Notes under the pieces: generated by a model
Databases searched by the model: none
Seen by the model: only the letters and a program-made list of their open reading frames with translations
Told to the model about the DNA's origin: nothing
Shown: piece by piece, positions 14,962 through 22,383 of the stretch
Position numbering within the stretch: position 1 is the first letter of the stretch
How the letters are laid out: each line of letters begins with the position of its first letter
Virus record (IMG/VR): IMGVR_UViG_3300037054_000366
Span: 1 to 64,000 of that record
Strand: one strand, 5' to 3'
Length of the DNA: 64,000 nt
Source of the DNA: a virus
Program-made: the position numbers and the translations under genes

Positions 14962-15121
14962 TTAAGTAAGTCTTTCTGGCATTCCACCACCAATACAGGC
15001 ACCACACACTCACCGCACCGTTGAAACCAGCCAGTCCCCAGGTGTGCTGGCAGATAGAGTTGATCGCGCAGGCCGCATTCAGGGCTGACATCACCAAATC
15101 CAAATACATTACGAATTTCAT
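14936..15121 (-). CDS. small membrane protein, 61 aa
   Basis: GGAGG five bases before minus-strand ATG 15121 fixes the start. Hydrophobic, Trp/Cys-rich (MKFVMYLDLVMSALNAACAIN..., SVWCLYWWWNARK), probably two membrane helices. Divergent from the plus-strand gene at 15202; the promoters for both lie between 15126 and 15184. Confidence 0.6.
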   Translation of the reverse strand: MKFVMYLDLVMSALNAACAINSICQHTWGLAGFNGAVSVWCLYWWWNARKTYLNAQESSSN

Positions 15122-15153
15122 CTGATCCTCCGATACATAATACCCAACTTCCC

Positions 15154-15184
15154 CTATACATCTGAAGTGAAATCTGGGTATATT
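15154..15184 (+). promoter_or_regulatory. phage-class promoter: CTATAC-N19-TATATT
   Basis: CTATAC (15154-15159), 19 nt ending in TGGG, TATATT (15179-15184). Drives 15202 rightward; a TATTAT box on the other strand (about 15136-15141) probably serves the leftward membrane genes, making this a back-to-back control region. Confidence 0.7.
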
Positions 15185-15201
15185 ATTAGTAGAGGTGAAC
15201 G

Positions 15202-15462
15202 ATGACCCAGACATTTGTTGAAGCGATGGAAGTGGCAAAGGCGGAGGTTGCACAGCATCTGCCTCAGTGCTGCGAGGAGATTCTGCATTGGCATGACACC
15301 GGCATCCTCATCGACGGCTATGTGAGAAGCATCGCGGCCAAACTGCTGCCCTTTGAAACCTCCCATCACCTGGGAATCATCGAAGCAATGATCAACTCTC
15401 AGGCAATGCACCAAGTCGTGGCCCAGGATAAGATTGGACAGGAGGGGTCGGATGGACTTTAA
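15202..15462 (+). CDS. hypothetical helical protein, 86 aa
   Basis: AGAGGTGAACG precedes ATG 15202. Mostly helical (FVEAMEVAKAEVAQHLPQCCEEILHW...), with a His/Cys cluster (CCEEILHWH). Unrecognised. Overlaps the next gene start by 11 nt. Confidence 0.55.
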   Translation: MTQTFVEAMEVAKAEVAQHLPQCCEEILHWHDTGILIDGYVRSIAAKLLPFETSHHLGIIEAMINSQAMHQVVAQDKIGQEGSDGL

Positions 15463-15655
15463 GGTGGAGGAGCGACTTCACAAGAACTGCCCTGCCTGTG
15501 AGAGGGCCGCATACGCTGCTTCGTGGGCCGCGATGATCATGGGCTGGCCGACCGCCACCTATGAGGAGGTCAAATGTGGGAAAAGGGGTGTGCGAATCGT
15601 GGGGCATTCGGCTCGGGTGGGGGTGCGGAATGACGATTCCTTGGCTCGGGGGTAA
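15452..15655 (+). CDS. hypothetical protein with CxxC, 67 aa
   Basis: GGAGGGG precedes ATG 15452. MDFKVEERLHKNCPACERAAYAASWAAM has one CPAC pair and a helix; the C-terminus is basic and probably loose (RGVRIVGHSARVGVRN). Single CxxC only, so metal binding would need a partner. Confidence 0.5.
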   Translation: MDFKVEERLHKNCPACERAAYAASWAAMIMGWPTATYEEVKCGKRGVRIVGHSARVGVRNDDSLARG

Positions 15656-15821
15656 GCCCATCTATCAAAATGGCCTTCAGGTATGCGAGGTTCTTCGGAG
15701 TCAGGGGTTTGTGATCCGCAACCTCCGACCCAATGGGACGGTTGGGGTCTGCTACACCACCAAAGTGGCGGAGGACATTCACTCATGGTTGGATGAAAAT
15801 TACCCTGGCTGGACTCAGTGA
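15630..15821 (+). CDS. hypothetical protein, 63 aa
   Basis: ATG 15630 (MTIPWLGGKPIYQNGLQ) overlaps the previous gene end. A compact alpha/beta protein (VCEVLRSQGFVIRNLRPNGTVGVCY, then VAEDIHSWLDENY). No family identified. Confidence 0.5.
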   Translation: MTIPWLGGKPIYQNGLQVCEVLRSQGFVIRNLRPNGTVGVCYTTKVAEDIHSWLDENYPGWTQ

Positions 15822-15863
15822 TTGAGTAATAAGTTGTAGCGTTTAGACGCTTTTGGAGGACAG

Positions 15864-16220
15864 ATGATTTATTCGAAATTGCAAATCGCGGATGCGATTC
15901 ATACGTATGTGAATATGCGAAAATCCTACATCGCATGGAAGCGACAGGTGGAGCATGATAAGGTGCTCCGTAGTGAACCTGCGTTCATGGAGTGCAAGAC
16001 GGAACTTAAGAACAAGGAAGCAGAGCTTCAACAGATGGCCATGAATCTGGGAATGGATGAGTGGGATGCAACTCAAGGGGCCGCAGCTTTAGGATTTCTG
16101 GATGGATTTTTGGCTGGTCTGGGCTGTCTTCCGGCTTACCGGGCTCAACGGACTCTCGGGGAAACACCTCAATCGATCAATCCGATGGGCGATGATTATT
16201 ATGAAGAGGATTATGTATAA
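15864..16220 (+). CDS. hypothetical protein, 118 aa
   Basis: GGAGGACAG precedes ATG 15864. An N-terminal helical coil (YVNMRKSYIAWKRQVEHDKVLRSE, KTELKNKEAELQQMAMN), then a glycine-rich hydrophobic stretch (AAALGFLDGFLAGLGCLPAYR) and an acidic Asp/Tyr tail (DDYYEEDYV). Unknown function. Confidence 0.55.
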   Translation: MIYSKLQIADAIHTYVNMRKSYIAWKRQVEHDKVLRSEPAFMECKTELKNKEAELQQMAMNLGMDEWDATQGAAALGFLDGFLAGLGCLPAYRAQRTLGETPQSINPMGDDYYEEDYV

Positions 16221-16533
16221 CAAATACCAACGACTCCAAATGGAACTGGAACAGACCGGCACGGGCCGGATGAAATGCTTCGGATCTAGTATGACACCGA
16301 TCTTACCTTCCGGGGGAGTGATGACTACCTATCGGAAGCAGGATGATTACGAGGTAGGGGATATCGTGTTTTGTCGAGTCCATGGAAGATTTATAGATGC
16401 TCATTTGATTACCAAGAAGGCCGAGTGCGGCTTTCTGATCAGCAACAACCACGGTCACGACAATGGCTGGACGAAACAGGTCTTCGGCAAGGTGGTTCAG
16501 GTTGAGTGGAACGGTGGGGGCAGGACTTTTTGA
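16213..16533 (+). CDS. S24/S26 peptidase-fold protein (LexA/signal-peptidase-like), 106 aa
   Basis: ATG 16213 lies in the end of the previous gene. The segment CFGSSMTPILPSGGVMTTYR matches the catalytic-Ser signature GxSMxPxLxxGD of S24/S26 peptidases, followed by EVGDIVFCRVHGRF and a C-terminal GKVV strand. The usual catalytic Lys motif is not clear (HLITKKAE). Small S24-like proteins of this size are frequent in phages; the role may be regulatory rather than proteolytic. Confidence 0.7.
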   Translation: MYNKYQRLQMELEQTGTGRMKCFGSSMTPILPSGGVMTTYRKQDDYEVGDIVFCRVHGRFIDAHLITKKAECGFLISNNHGHDNGWTKQVFGKVVQVEWNGGGRTF

Positions 16534-16540
16534 GGTGGGT

Positions 16541-16768
16541 ATGGCCAAAATAAATATCAATGATACGGTTCGGTTCAGGCTGACTCCGCACGGTGAAGCC
16601 ATCTGGCAAGCCTATCGGAGTCAGCGTGGAATCCCGTTCACCCCATTCAACGCAGCAGATTCTTGTGGCAGAACAGAGATGCAATTATGGGAAATGATGC
16701 ACATCTTCGGTCCTGCCCTCTACATGGGGTCAGAGCAGATCATCGTAGACAATGAGGTTATCGTATGA
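16541..16768 (+). CDS. hypothetical phage protein (LTPHGE type), 75 aa
   Basis: GAGGTGGGT precedes ATG 16541. The layout DTVRFRLTPHGEAIWQAY, then ...LWEMMHIFGPALYMGSEQIIVDNEVIV is one I know from many unannotated phage proteins that begin with a 'V.LT..G' strand and end in a short beta hairpin. Function unknown. Confidence 0.6.
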   Translation: MAKININDTVRFRLTPHGEAIWQAYRSQRGIPFTPFNAADSCGRTEMQLWEMMHIFGPALYMGSEQIIVDNEVIV

Positions 16769-17022
16769 AAATCAGAATCAACGTCGAAGAAATCAGGGCC
16801 ATGAACAAACGGAGGGCTGAGATCAATGCCCTGGAGTTCAAGGATATCGAATGGTTAGAAGATGGGAAGCCCATCCAGATCGACCCATCCGTTACGGAGG
16901 ACTGGGATTTTACCGGCATGGGAAACTATAGCTTCGTGGAGTATGTGATCGATTCCGATCCTGAACATCCACGAATGTCTGTGATGTACCTCTGGAAAGA
17001 GGAAGAAGATGAGAAGAAATAG
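16765..17022 (+). CDS. hypothetical protein, 85 aa
   Basis: The ATG overlaps the preceding stop. It starts with a basic helix (VEEIRAMNKRRAEINALEF), continues as acidic strands, and ends in EEEDEKK. Stop is TAG. No family recognised. Confidence 0.5.
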   Translation: MKIRINVEEIRAMNKRRAEINALEFKDIEWLEDGKPIQIDPSVTEDWDFTGMGNYSFVEYVIDSDPEHPRMSVMYLWKEEEDEKK

Positions 17023-17032
17023 AAAAGATTTC

Positions 17033-17063
17033 CTATCTATTTGAGGTGGATTTGGGGTATCAT
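17033..17063 (+). promoter_or_regulatory. phage-class promoter: CTATCT-N19-TATCAT
   Basis: CTATCT (17033-17038), 19 nt ending GGGG, TATCAT (17058-17063), 36 nt ahead of the antirepressor gene with GAGGAGAG in the leader. Confidence 0.68.
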
Positions 17064-17098
17064 ACTTAAAGCCCCTTAGTGGCTGAGGAGAGACACAC

Positions 17099-18310
17099 AT
17101 GACCATCAATCAGATCAGCACCTCTCGTGGACCTCTGGAAGAGGTTCGGAATGAGAAAGGGCGGTCTATCACCGCGATCAGCATCACCAATTTGCTCGGC
17201 CTCACCCTCGCTGTCTTTCAGACCCGCTTGGGCCTGCATCTCAAGACCGAAGAGAAGCAGAAGGTCGTGCCGCTGAGCAACCTGCGTGAACTGATGTTCA
17301 AGGTGTACGAGAGCGATGTCCCGTATGAGAAGCGGCCCATCCTGCGGTTCCTTCAGCAGGAAGCTCAGGATGAGATCCAGTTCATGCCTCAGCCGGATCG
17401 TCCCCCTTCGGCGGAATACAAGCCTGCGGCTGAGCGAATGCCCAACCCCATGCCGGTGATCTCGCTGGCCCCTATTGGCCCCGATGAGATCAATACGGTG
17501 AACGGACGAGACCTTCATCTCTCCCTTCAGGAGTCCCAGCCCTATGAATCGTGGATCACCGAAGCCATCACTCTCAGTCGGATGAAGGGGCGGAGCGGGT
17601 GGGTGGAGAACGAAGACTACGCCGTCTTCGAATCCAAGATGTTCCCCAGCAACAAGAAGATCAGGGAGTATGCGCTCTCCTTGGATATGGCCAAGGAACT
17701 GGCCATGATGAGCACGGGTATGAGGGGTGAGCAGGTTCGCCGCTACTTCATCGCTCAGGAGAAGAAGCTCAACCAAATCGGTGGAGTCATGCAGACTCTC
17801 AAGGGAATGGGGGCCACGATCATCGAAGCGGTCAGCAACATCTTCGGATCCCGCATGGACCAGAGCGACAAGATGCAGCAACTGATGTACAGCCAGCAGG
17901 TTGAGCACAGCAATCAGATGAACCTGCTGCTCCAGGGTCAGCGGGATCTGAGCAATCTGATCTGCGAACTGATCCCCCTCATCCCCGACAAGCCTTCCGA
18001 AGACGAGGCTCCCGCTCCTGAACCGGTGCGGCCCAGGATCAAGCCCGACACCTACGTTCAGACCTATCTGGGGCAGGATGTCTCCAGGCTTCTGAATCTC
18101 CCGGTCAAGAACTCCTCTCTGGGCCGAAGTGCGCTCGGACTGGCGGGTGATATGGGGTGGATGGAACCTTACGGGGAGCATTACTGGAAGACGACCCCAA
18201 TGGGTCGGGCCAATAGTTATGTCTCCCATGGTACGCCTAACGCTCACTTCACTCAGAAGGGTCTGGACACCCTGCGGGAAGTGGTGGAGAAGAAGAACAT
18301 CAAGGTCTAG
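17099..18310 (+). CDS. AntA-type antirepressor-like protein, 403 aa
   Basis: A central AntA/AntB domain is evident: VNGRDLHLSLQ, YESWITEAI, GWVENEDYAVFE, YALSLDMAKELAMMSTGMRGEQVRRYFIAQEKKL (about residues 140-230). The N-terminal 100 residues resemble the regulatory part of Rha/AntA-type proteins. A central glutamine/methionine-rich coil (MQQLMYSQQVEHSNQMNLLL) and a C-terminal KilA-C-like DNA-binding module (SSLGRSALGLAGDMGW) follow. In temperate phages such proteins inactivate repressors; here it may control a developmental switch. It has its own promoter and terminator. Confidence 0.82.
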   Translation: MTINQISTSRGPLEEVRNEKGRSITAISITNLLGLTLAVFQTRLGLHLKTEEKQKVVPLSNLRELMFKVYESDVPYEKRPILRFLQQEAQDEIQFMPQPDRPPSAEYKPAAERMPNPMPVISLAPIGPDEINTVNGRDLHLSLQESQPYESWITEAITLSRMKGRSGWVENEDYAVFESKMFPSNKKIREYALSLDMAKELAMMSTGMRGEQVRRYFIAQEKKLNQIGGVMQTLKGMGATIIEAVSNIFGSRMDQSDKMQQLMYSQQVEHSNQMNLLLQGQRDLSNLICELIPLIPDKPSEDEAPAPEPVRPRIKPDTYVQTYLGQDVSRLLNLPVKNSSLGRSALGLAGDMGWMEPYGEHYWKTTPMGRANSYVSHGTPNAHFTQKGLDTLREVVEKKNIKV

Positions 18311-18654
18311 CTCTTATCAGGACACCTAGTTGCTACCCATGGAAACAAATCTTCCATGGGTATTTTGTATACCATCTCACCATAATACCATGTGTAATTC
18401 CAATCCTTGAAGATTGCTTCCTCGCCTTCAGGCCAAGGCCGATGCAGCACATCTCTCGCATAAGCCAACGCAGGCCCCGCACCCTTGGCGATTGCCTCCT
18501 CACCCTCTGGCCAACGGTGATGTAACACCTTCTGAGCATACCAAAAAGCTGTGGTGGGATTACGGCTGATAGCTTCTAGTAGCCTTTTGCTAACTAGGTT
18601 ATTTTTGCCTAGTGCTTGAATCACATTGGATCGTAAGGATTTGGTCTGGCTCAT
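18307..18654 (-). CDS. WPEGE tandem-repeat protein, 115 aa
   Basis: After a basic N-terminus come copies of a ~26-residue unit: TAFWYAQKVLHHRWPEGEEAI and ALAYARDVLHRPWPEGEEAI, then a degenerate third. Two more genes on the minus strand (28961, 36300) carry the same unit. The repeat looks like a helical solenoid module known from other large phages as uncharacterised protein. Function unknown; binding is likely. Confidence 0.68.
   Translation of the reverse strand: MSQTKSLRSNVIQALGKNNLVSKRLLEAISRNPTTAFWYAQKVLHHRWPEGEEAIAKGAGPALAYARDVLHRPWPEGEEAIFKDWNYTWYYGEMVYKIPMEDLFPWVATRCPDKS
18334..18366 (+). terminator. intrinsic terminator after the antirepressor
   Basis: TACCCATGGAA pairs perfectly (11 bp) with TTCCATGGGTA across a 7-nt loop, followed by TTTTG. 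It lies within the 3' end of the convergent gene 18307-18654. Confidence 0.8.
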
Positions 18655-18682
18655 ACGAAAGAGTCAGAAAGCTTGAATTTTG

Positions 18683-18713
18683 CTATACGAATCAGTTCGG
18701 ATGTGGGTATAAT
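18683..18713 (+). promoter_or_regulatory. phage-class promoter: CTATAC-N19-TATAAT
   Basis: CTATAC (18683-18688), 19 nt ending GTGGG, TATAAT (18708-18713). The clearest -10 box of the class; ATG 18731 follows with GAGGAGG. Confidence 0.75.
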
Positions 18714-18730
18714 AAATAGAGGAGGTCCGC

Positions 18731-19030
18731 ATGGACATGGATGGAGTTGACGCAATCCATCAAGGAGATGGTCTGAAGCCACGAACCGTGGATAAGATTC
18801 TGGCGTGGGCGGATTTTGTGAGGACTGACTTCACTTGTCAACTACTCCCGAGTGAAATGGCACACCGGGATATTTTTGTGCTGACTGATGAAGTCAAAAT
18901 CCTACGGAGCAGGGTTGCAGAATTGGAAGTTGATATTCGCCGCACCAAATCGGCATACGATTACGTTTGCTGGCTCACAAAGCAAGATAGTAATGCAATT
19001 TACGACAAAATCGTCAACGGAGAGGGTTAG
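18731..19030 (+). CDS. hypothetical protein with coiled coil, 99 aa
   Basis: GAGGAGGTCCGC precedes ATG 18731. A helical C-terminal half with heptads (LTDEVKILRSRVAELEVDIRRTKSAY). First gene after a strong promoter. No family recognised. Confidence 0.6.
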   Translation: MDMDGVDAIHQGDGLKPRTVDKILAWADFVRTDFTCQLLPSEMAHRDIFVLTDEVKILRSRVAELEVDIRRTKSAYDYVCWLTKQDSNAIYDKIVNGEG

Positions 19031-19032
19031 AA

Positions 19033-19443
19033 ATGAAGCAAATCTACCCCATCTACCTGGACGAACGGATCGCACGAGATCTGTGTGACCAGCATTGCCG
19101 TGCGGAATTCGATAGGGAGACCCGTTTCCACCCCAGAACTTGCCGGGTACGCTACGATTTCACGGCTCGTCTGCTCCGAACCGGAGAAGTGGAACTGTGG
19201 GTCACTTATGACTATGACGATGGGTTCCGCATGGCTGCGGGTAATGTCCTGCGACAAACTCTTCAACCTTTCACTAAGGAGCAAATCGCTCAGATCGTGG
19301 GTGGGGAGAAATTCCGACTGGCAAAGGCCGCTTACGACGAACGTAAGCGTAAGCAAGAAGAACGTGCAATTCGTAAACTCATGGGGAAGATGTTCCCTAC
19401 CAAAAGGAGAGCCCGTGAAATACATCCGCTACGACAGTCTTGA
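19033..19443 (+). CDS. hypothetical protein, 136 aa
   Basis: Starts 3 nt after the previous stop. Probably a small alpha/beta protein (CRVRYDFTARLLRTGEVELWVTYDYDDG) with a long basic C-terminal helix (ERKRKQEERAIRKLMGKMFPTKRRAR). Nucleic-acid contact is possible. Its end overlaps the GTG start of the next gene. Confidence 0.55.
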   Translation: MKQIYPIYLDERIARDLCDQHCRAEFDRETRFHPRTCRVRYDFTARLLRTGEVELWVTYDYDDGFRMAAGNVLRQTLQPFTKEQIAQIVGGEKFRLAKAAYDERKRKQEERAIRKLMGKMFPTKRRAREIHPLRQS

Positions 19444-19723
19444 CATCATCATGTTCGGGGATCACGTGCCCCACAGCACCATTCATCAATGCCTGAGTTG
19501 CCGTTCTGACCTCATTAGCGCAGGGTTTGTCAACCCTCAGACCTGGGAATGCTACGGTGAGTCCGTCAGCCTGAAACGCGCCTCGCTCAAGGAGGACACG
19601 GACATCTTGCGAATCCAGAACCATATTCATGACATCCCCCACCCCAAAGCTGACTATCAGCGAGGGTATGATGCGGGATTCGACGCTGCGACCGGAGCGG
19701 ATGACCCCAATCCGATGTGCTGA
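19415..19723 (+). CDS. hypothetical protein with CxxC, 102 aa (GTG start)
   Basis: AGGAG at 19405-19409 and GTG 19415 give MKYIRYDSLDIIMFGDHVPHST. A single CLSC pair near residue 28 and a His-rich segment (HIHDIPHP) suggest a metal site; the C-terminus has a ...YQRGYDAGFDAATG motif seen in small phage proteins. Overlaps the previous gene by 29 nt. Confidence 0.55.
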   Translation: MKYIRYDSLDIIMFGDHVPHSTIHQCLSCRSDLISAGFVNPQTWECYGESVSLKRASLKEDTDILRIQNHIHDIPHPKADYQRGYDAGFDAATGADDPNPMC

Positions 19724-19724
19724 G

Positions 19725-20096
19725 ATGGGGCTAGCGGATAAGTGGATGCCCTTGATAGAGCATATTGTCTCTCACTATAAATTCGGAACGTTGAATAAGG
19801 TTTCGGTGAGACCAGTGTTTCGGCCTGATCAAACTCGTGTTCTTCTTTTCCGTATCTGCATGGAAGTGGTCCCGAATAATGGAAAAATGTTCCAGATCGT
19901 GTCCACTCCAGCCGTGATTCCGATGGAACAGGACTGCTTCACCAAGGCTAAAGTCATTTGTACGGCGAAGGCCGCATGTCGGAGGGTCAAGGATCACTAT
20001 GACATTAAACGACTTTTTGATTCACCATCTTCATCCATGCATATCAACCAAATCAGAATCTCCCCAACCGGAAGGGTGCCCTATGAGTATGAGTAA
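19725..20096 (+). CDS. hypothetical protein, 123 aa
   Basis: ATG 19725 starts 2 nt after the previous stop. Alpha/beta composition (WMPLIEHIVSHYKFG, RVLLFRICMEVVP) with a basic end. Unrecognised. Confidence 0.5.
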   Translation: MGLADKWMPLIEHIVSHYKFGTLNKVSVRPVFRPDQTRVLLFRICMEVVPNNGKMFQIVSTPAVIPMEQDCFTKAKVICTAKAACRRVKDHYDIKRLFDSPSSSMHINQIRISPTGRVPYEYE

Positions 20097-20301
20097 GAAA
20101 AGCTATCCTATCCGTTGGTATGACTGGAGGAGAGGGCGAATCAGTCTCAGTTGGCTGGTCTGGCGACAGAGACCTTATGGTTGGAGTGGCACGGAGCAGA
20201 GCTTTCTGGAGTTCGAGGATAACGATTACCGTAGCCTATGGGTGCATGTCATCCTGGGGGTTTGGTGGAGAAGGTGTAGGACTCAAGAGTCACATTGCTA
20301 A
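20083..20301 (+). CDS. hypothetical Trp/Arg-rich protein, 72 aa
   Basis: ATG 20083 lies within the end of the previous gene. Unusually many Trp and Arg residues (IRWYDWRRGRISLSWLVWRQ, VHVILGVWWRRC). This is a strand-rich small protein of a type seen in phages; function unknown. Confidence 0.5.
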   Translation: MSMSKKSYPIRWYDWRRGRISLSWLVWRQRPYGWSGTEQSFLEFEDNDYRSLWVHVILGVWWRRCRTQESHC

Positions 20302-20310
20302 GGAGCGAAA

Positions 20311-20589
20311 ATGTTCTGGGTCGTTCAGGATAACATATTCAGCGAAGCAGGCCACGAAGCCCTATTGCAGGCCCTGGAGACGGGCCACATCGATTATGTG
20401 CTGTGCCGGTTCCTTCCCCATACCCACAAGCTCGTCCCACACGACCCTGACCTTTCTCAGTATGAAAATACTGATCAGATGCCAGAAATACAAGTTCCGC
20501 AGAACCGTCTCATCATGGTTTGCGGAGCTACGTTGATGAACGTAGTGGCGAAGGAACGGGGCTGGGTGCCGGGGATGCGGAATCCATAG
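20311..20589 (+). CDS. ATP-grasp-like N-terminal fragment, 92 aa
   Basis: AAGGAGCGAAA precedes ATG 20311. The sequence (MFWVVQDNIFSEAGHEALLQAL, VMVCGATLMNVVAKERGWVPG-like) resembles the N-terminal ~90 residues of phage ATP-grasp proteins, which normally continue for another ~180 residues to the ATP site. Here it stops at RNP-TAG, so it is either truncated or a solo N-domain. The last 115 nt overlap a minus-strand gene, pointing to a deletion or fusion at this spot. Confidence 0.5.
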   Translation: MFWVVQDNIFSEAGHEALLQALETGHIDYVLCRFLPHTHKLVPHDPDLSQYENTDQMPEIQVPQNRLIMVCGATLMNVVAKERGWVPGMRNP

Positions 20590-20771
20590 AAACCATATGG
20601 TTCATAGATTTCCTTTCCTTTCGGCTGCCCCTTATCGACAGGGAAATAAGCAGCCTTGTCTTTGATCTTATGTTTTAGCTCTCCGGTCCCGCCCCACGTA
20701 GCCGCATGCTCAACCGCTGGACTCAAAAGACCCAATCGTTTCAAGGTTGCGATTATAGGGTATAGCTTCAT
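20475..20771 (-). CDS. hypothetical protein, 98 aa, related to the gene at 28437
   Basis: Minus-strand ATG 20771 has CGGAGTAAATC upstream. The N-terminus (MKLYPIIATLKRLGLLSPAV) resembles that of the 28437-28958 protein (II.VLKRTGLMSP), also on the minus strand. The second half overlaps antisense to the 20311 gene and may be frayed by a rearrangement. Confidence 0.45.
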   Translation of the reverse strand: MKLYPIIATLKRLGLLSPAVEHAATWGGTGELKHKIKDKAAYFPVDKGQPKGKEIYEPYGFYGFRIPGTQPRSFATTFINVAPQTMMRRFCGTCISGI

Positions 20772-20893
20772 GATTTACTCCGATGCTGCAAGACCCAGCC
20801 GTTGACGAATACGTTATCCATATCTAGCCGCATCCTAACCTCATAGAAGAGTGCGGAAGTTGCGGAATCCAGTAATATGTATGAGGAGTCAGA

Positions 20894-21106
20894 ATGAAAG
20901 AGCGTATGACCAAAGAAAAGCTTATCCGTTTGCTCCATGACCCTCGGATTCCCGATGACACACTCGTATGGATAGTTTCGGGTTCGGATGAGGAATGGCC
21001 AGCCTATGCGTTACGACTCGAACACCCTTCCACCTATTTCGCCAATCGGTTGGTTCTATCGGATCAGGATGAGCAGGGATTGGGTGATGAGGGGTATGCA
21101 GACTAG
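20894..21106 (+). CDS. hypothetical phage protein, 70 aa
   Basis: GAGGAGTCAGA precedes ATG 20894, and GTAATATGTATG upstream resembles the alternative -10 box. The sequence (TKEKLIRLLHDPRIPDDTLVWI) is of a common short phage type (KxxLIxxLxxxPxDxxVxI). Stop is TAG. Confidence 0.55.
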   Translation: MKERMTKEKLIRLLHDPRIPDDTLVWIVSGSDEEWPAYALRLEHPSTYFANRLVLSDQDEQGLGDEGYAD

Positions 21107-21120
21107 CCGGATGGTGGACA

Positions 21121-21288
21121 GTGAGTAAGCGGCCAGAACGAATCGAGCAAATTATCATATATGGGACTCCAGTCGTATATGATGGAGAATGTTGGTGTGG
21201 GCACAGACGGTTAGTCAGATTCAAAGGTGCGTTGTTCTGCGAGAAATGTCATAAACTCAATATGGTCATCTGTTCGGAGTGGCTCTGA
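21121..21288 (+). CDS. small zinc-binding protein, 55 aa (GTG start)
   Basis: GTG 21121 opens a frame ending in TGA at 21286-21288, overlapping the next ATG. CWCGH...FCEKCH give a CxC/CxxC metal site in the second half. The first 20 residues are basic. Too short for automatic calling, but the cysteine pattern and ATGA overlap support it. Confidence 0.5.
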   Translation: MSKRPERIEQIIIYGTPVVYDGECWCGHRRLVRFKGALFCEKCHKLNMVICSEWL

Positions 21289-21500
21289 TGCTCCGATTCC
21301 AAATCGTTAAGGCCAACAGTCAAGCAGAACTTGACAGCTTAGTCGGCAGAGCCGAGTCGGAAGGGTGGAGTCGGGTTGGAGGCCAGAGCGGGATCCTCAG
21401 CTACAAAGGCTCGAAGCTGACCGCGAAGAACTTCATCGGTGAGGAAAAGCATCAATTGATGCGGCGAGAAGAACCAGAGGAACGTAAGTATGACCAATGA
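21288..21500 (+). CDS. hypothetical protein, 70 aa
   Basis: ATG 21288 overlaps the previous TGA. An alpha/beta mini-domain (MLRFQIVKANSQAELDSLV, GWSRVGGQSGILSYKG) with a charged tail (MRREEPEERKYDQ). Resembles the 'YKVxxxxSxxELExxVNxxLxxGWxxxGG' type of phage protein of unknown function. Confidence 0.6.
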   Translation: MLRFQIVKANSQAELDSLVGRAESEGWSRVGGQSGILSYKGSKLTAKNFIGEEKHQLMRREEPEERKYDQ

Positions 21501-21741
21501 GTGGGATGAATTGTTTGACCATCTGGAGCAGAACCCCGTAGAGAAGGAAGAGACGGAGGATCCGATAGAAGATTGCGATTCAGAATGCTTCGAGGGGACA
21601 GAGGTCGCAACCCCCAGTCCCATCCGCCCACGACCCAGAGGCTATGGGGGAGAAACAATTGAGGATTATTGGGGAGAACGAGCCGAACAGTTCAGAAGAG
21701 AGTATCAGAACGGAGCATCCGCAGGAGGATTTGGTGTGTGA
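21490..21741 (+). CDS. hypothetical acidic protein with WDELFDHLEQNP motif, 83 aa
   Basis: ATG 21490 overlaps the preceding gene. The N-terminus MTNEWDELFDHLEQNP is nearly identical in pattern to the genes at 612 and 841, followed by an acidic linker (EKEETEDPIEDCDSE) and a Pro/Arg-rich stretch. A dispersed member of the motif family. Confidence 0.6.
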   Translation: MTNEWDELFDHLEQNPVEKEETEDPIEDCDSECFEGTEVATPSPIRPRPRGYGGETIEDYWGERAEQFRREYQNGASAGGFGV

Positions 21742-21898
21742 GGAAACGATTCAAGTTCGTATTTCAGATCTCTCCCCTGTCCAAATAGGGTTGAGCCCTC
21801 TGCCTTCAGATCTGAGTCATGCGGAGAAGAAGGAGTTGGTCTGGGCTCTGCTACGTATCGGTAGGGGGTTGGAGCAGCTACCAGATCTGAACGGTTAG
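21734..21898 (+). CDS. hypothetical protein, 54 aa (GTG start)
   Basis: AGGAGG at 21722-21727 positions GTG 21734, overlapping the previous stop. MCEETIQVRISDLSP...EKKELVWALLRIGRGLEQLP: short strand then an amphipathic helix. Ends with TAG, converging with 21895-22254. Confidence 0.5.
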   Translation: MCEETIQVRISDLSPVQIGLSPLPSDLSHAEKKELVWALLRIGRGLEQLPDLNG

Positions 21899-22254
21899 TC
21901 TGTCATTCGGAGCAATGACCAAGCCGCCTCTTCCTGAAGCCGCCGGACTTCTTCTCGATGACTCCGCATCCATTTCACTCTGGTCAGCGGAGTCGCTGGG
22001 TGGGACTCATTCCAAGCCTGAGCTTTTGCAGAGACCGAAGCCACCCAAGCCTTATGAGCGGCCCTGCTGGCTTCGTAGGCTTTCCTATGAGCCTCTCGCT
22101 GAGCCCTGCTGGCATTAGGATGGGAACTGAACCATAGGCGGTTCTCTTCCTCTGAACGACAATCTTCGCACCGCTTGAACAGGGGCCACGAAGGATTCTC
22201 CTTCTCGAACTGACTCTCATCCTTCAGGATTCCGCAACTGATACACTTTCGCAT
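21895..22254 (-). CDS. zinc-ribbon protein with long basic helix, 119 aa
   Basis: AGGAGGCTAAG precedes minus ATG 22254. MRKCISCGILKDESQF...RCEDCRSEEENR has two CxxC pairs as in the N-terminal zinc finger of phage HNH/endonuclease VII relatives, but the nuclease core (D-H...N) is absent; instead a long Ala/Arg/His helix follows (RAQREAHRKAYEASRAAHKA). Possibly a nuclease remnant or DNA-binding protein. Confidence 0.6.
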   Translation of the reverse strand: MRKCISCGILKDESQFEKENPSWPLFKRCEDCRSEEENRLWFSSHPNASRAQREAHRKAYEASRAAHKAWVASVSAKAQAWNESHPATPLTRVKWMRSHREEVRRLQEEAAWSLLRMTD

Positions 22255-22290
22255 CTTAGCCTCCTAGTTGGCCTTGCCAACTCTTGACTG

Positions 22291-22321
22291 ATTATACCAT
22301 AGGTTGAGGGCGGATGATATA
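22291..22321 (-). promoter_or_regulatory. phage-class promoter (minus): TATATC-N19-TATAAT
   Basis: Minus strand: TATATC (22321-22316), 19 nt ending ATGG, TATAAT (22296-22291), 37 nt upstream of the zinc-ribbon gene ATG. It starts right after the CRISPR array terminator. Confidence 0.65.
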
Positions 22322-22358
22322 AAAAAAGGCCGGTGCCGATTTGAATCGCACTGGCCTT
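22321..22358 (-). terminator. intrinsic terminator of the CRISPR array (minus direction)
   Basis: On the minus strand AAGGCCAGTGC pairs with GCACCGGCCTT (one mismatch) and is followed by TTTTT. It contains one copy of the dispersed GGCCGGTGC element and lies 26 nt after the last array unit, which supports leftward transcription of the array. Confidence 0.8.
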
Positions 22359-22383
22359 AATCATGCCCTTAAAGATGCTATGT

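Noticed and set aside
17066-18247. Long minus-strand open frame (393 codons) opposite the antirepressor
   Set aside because: It is the exact antisense of a gene with clear AntA motifs, is Arg/His/Leu-rich in a way typical of complement frames, and has no ribosome site.
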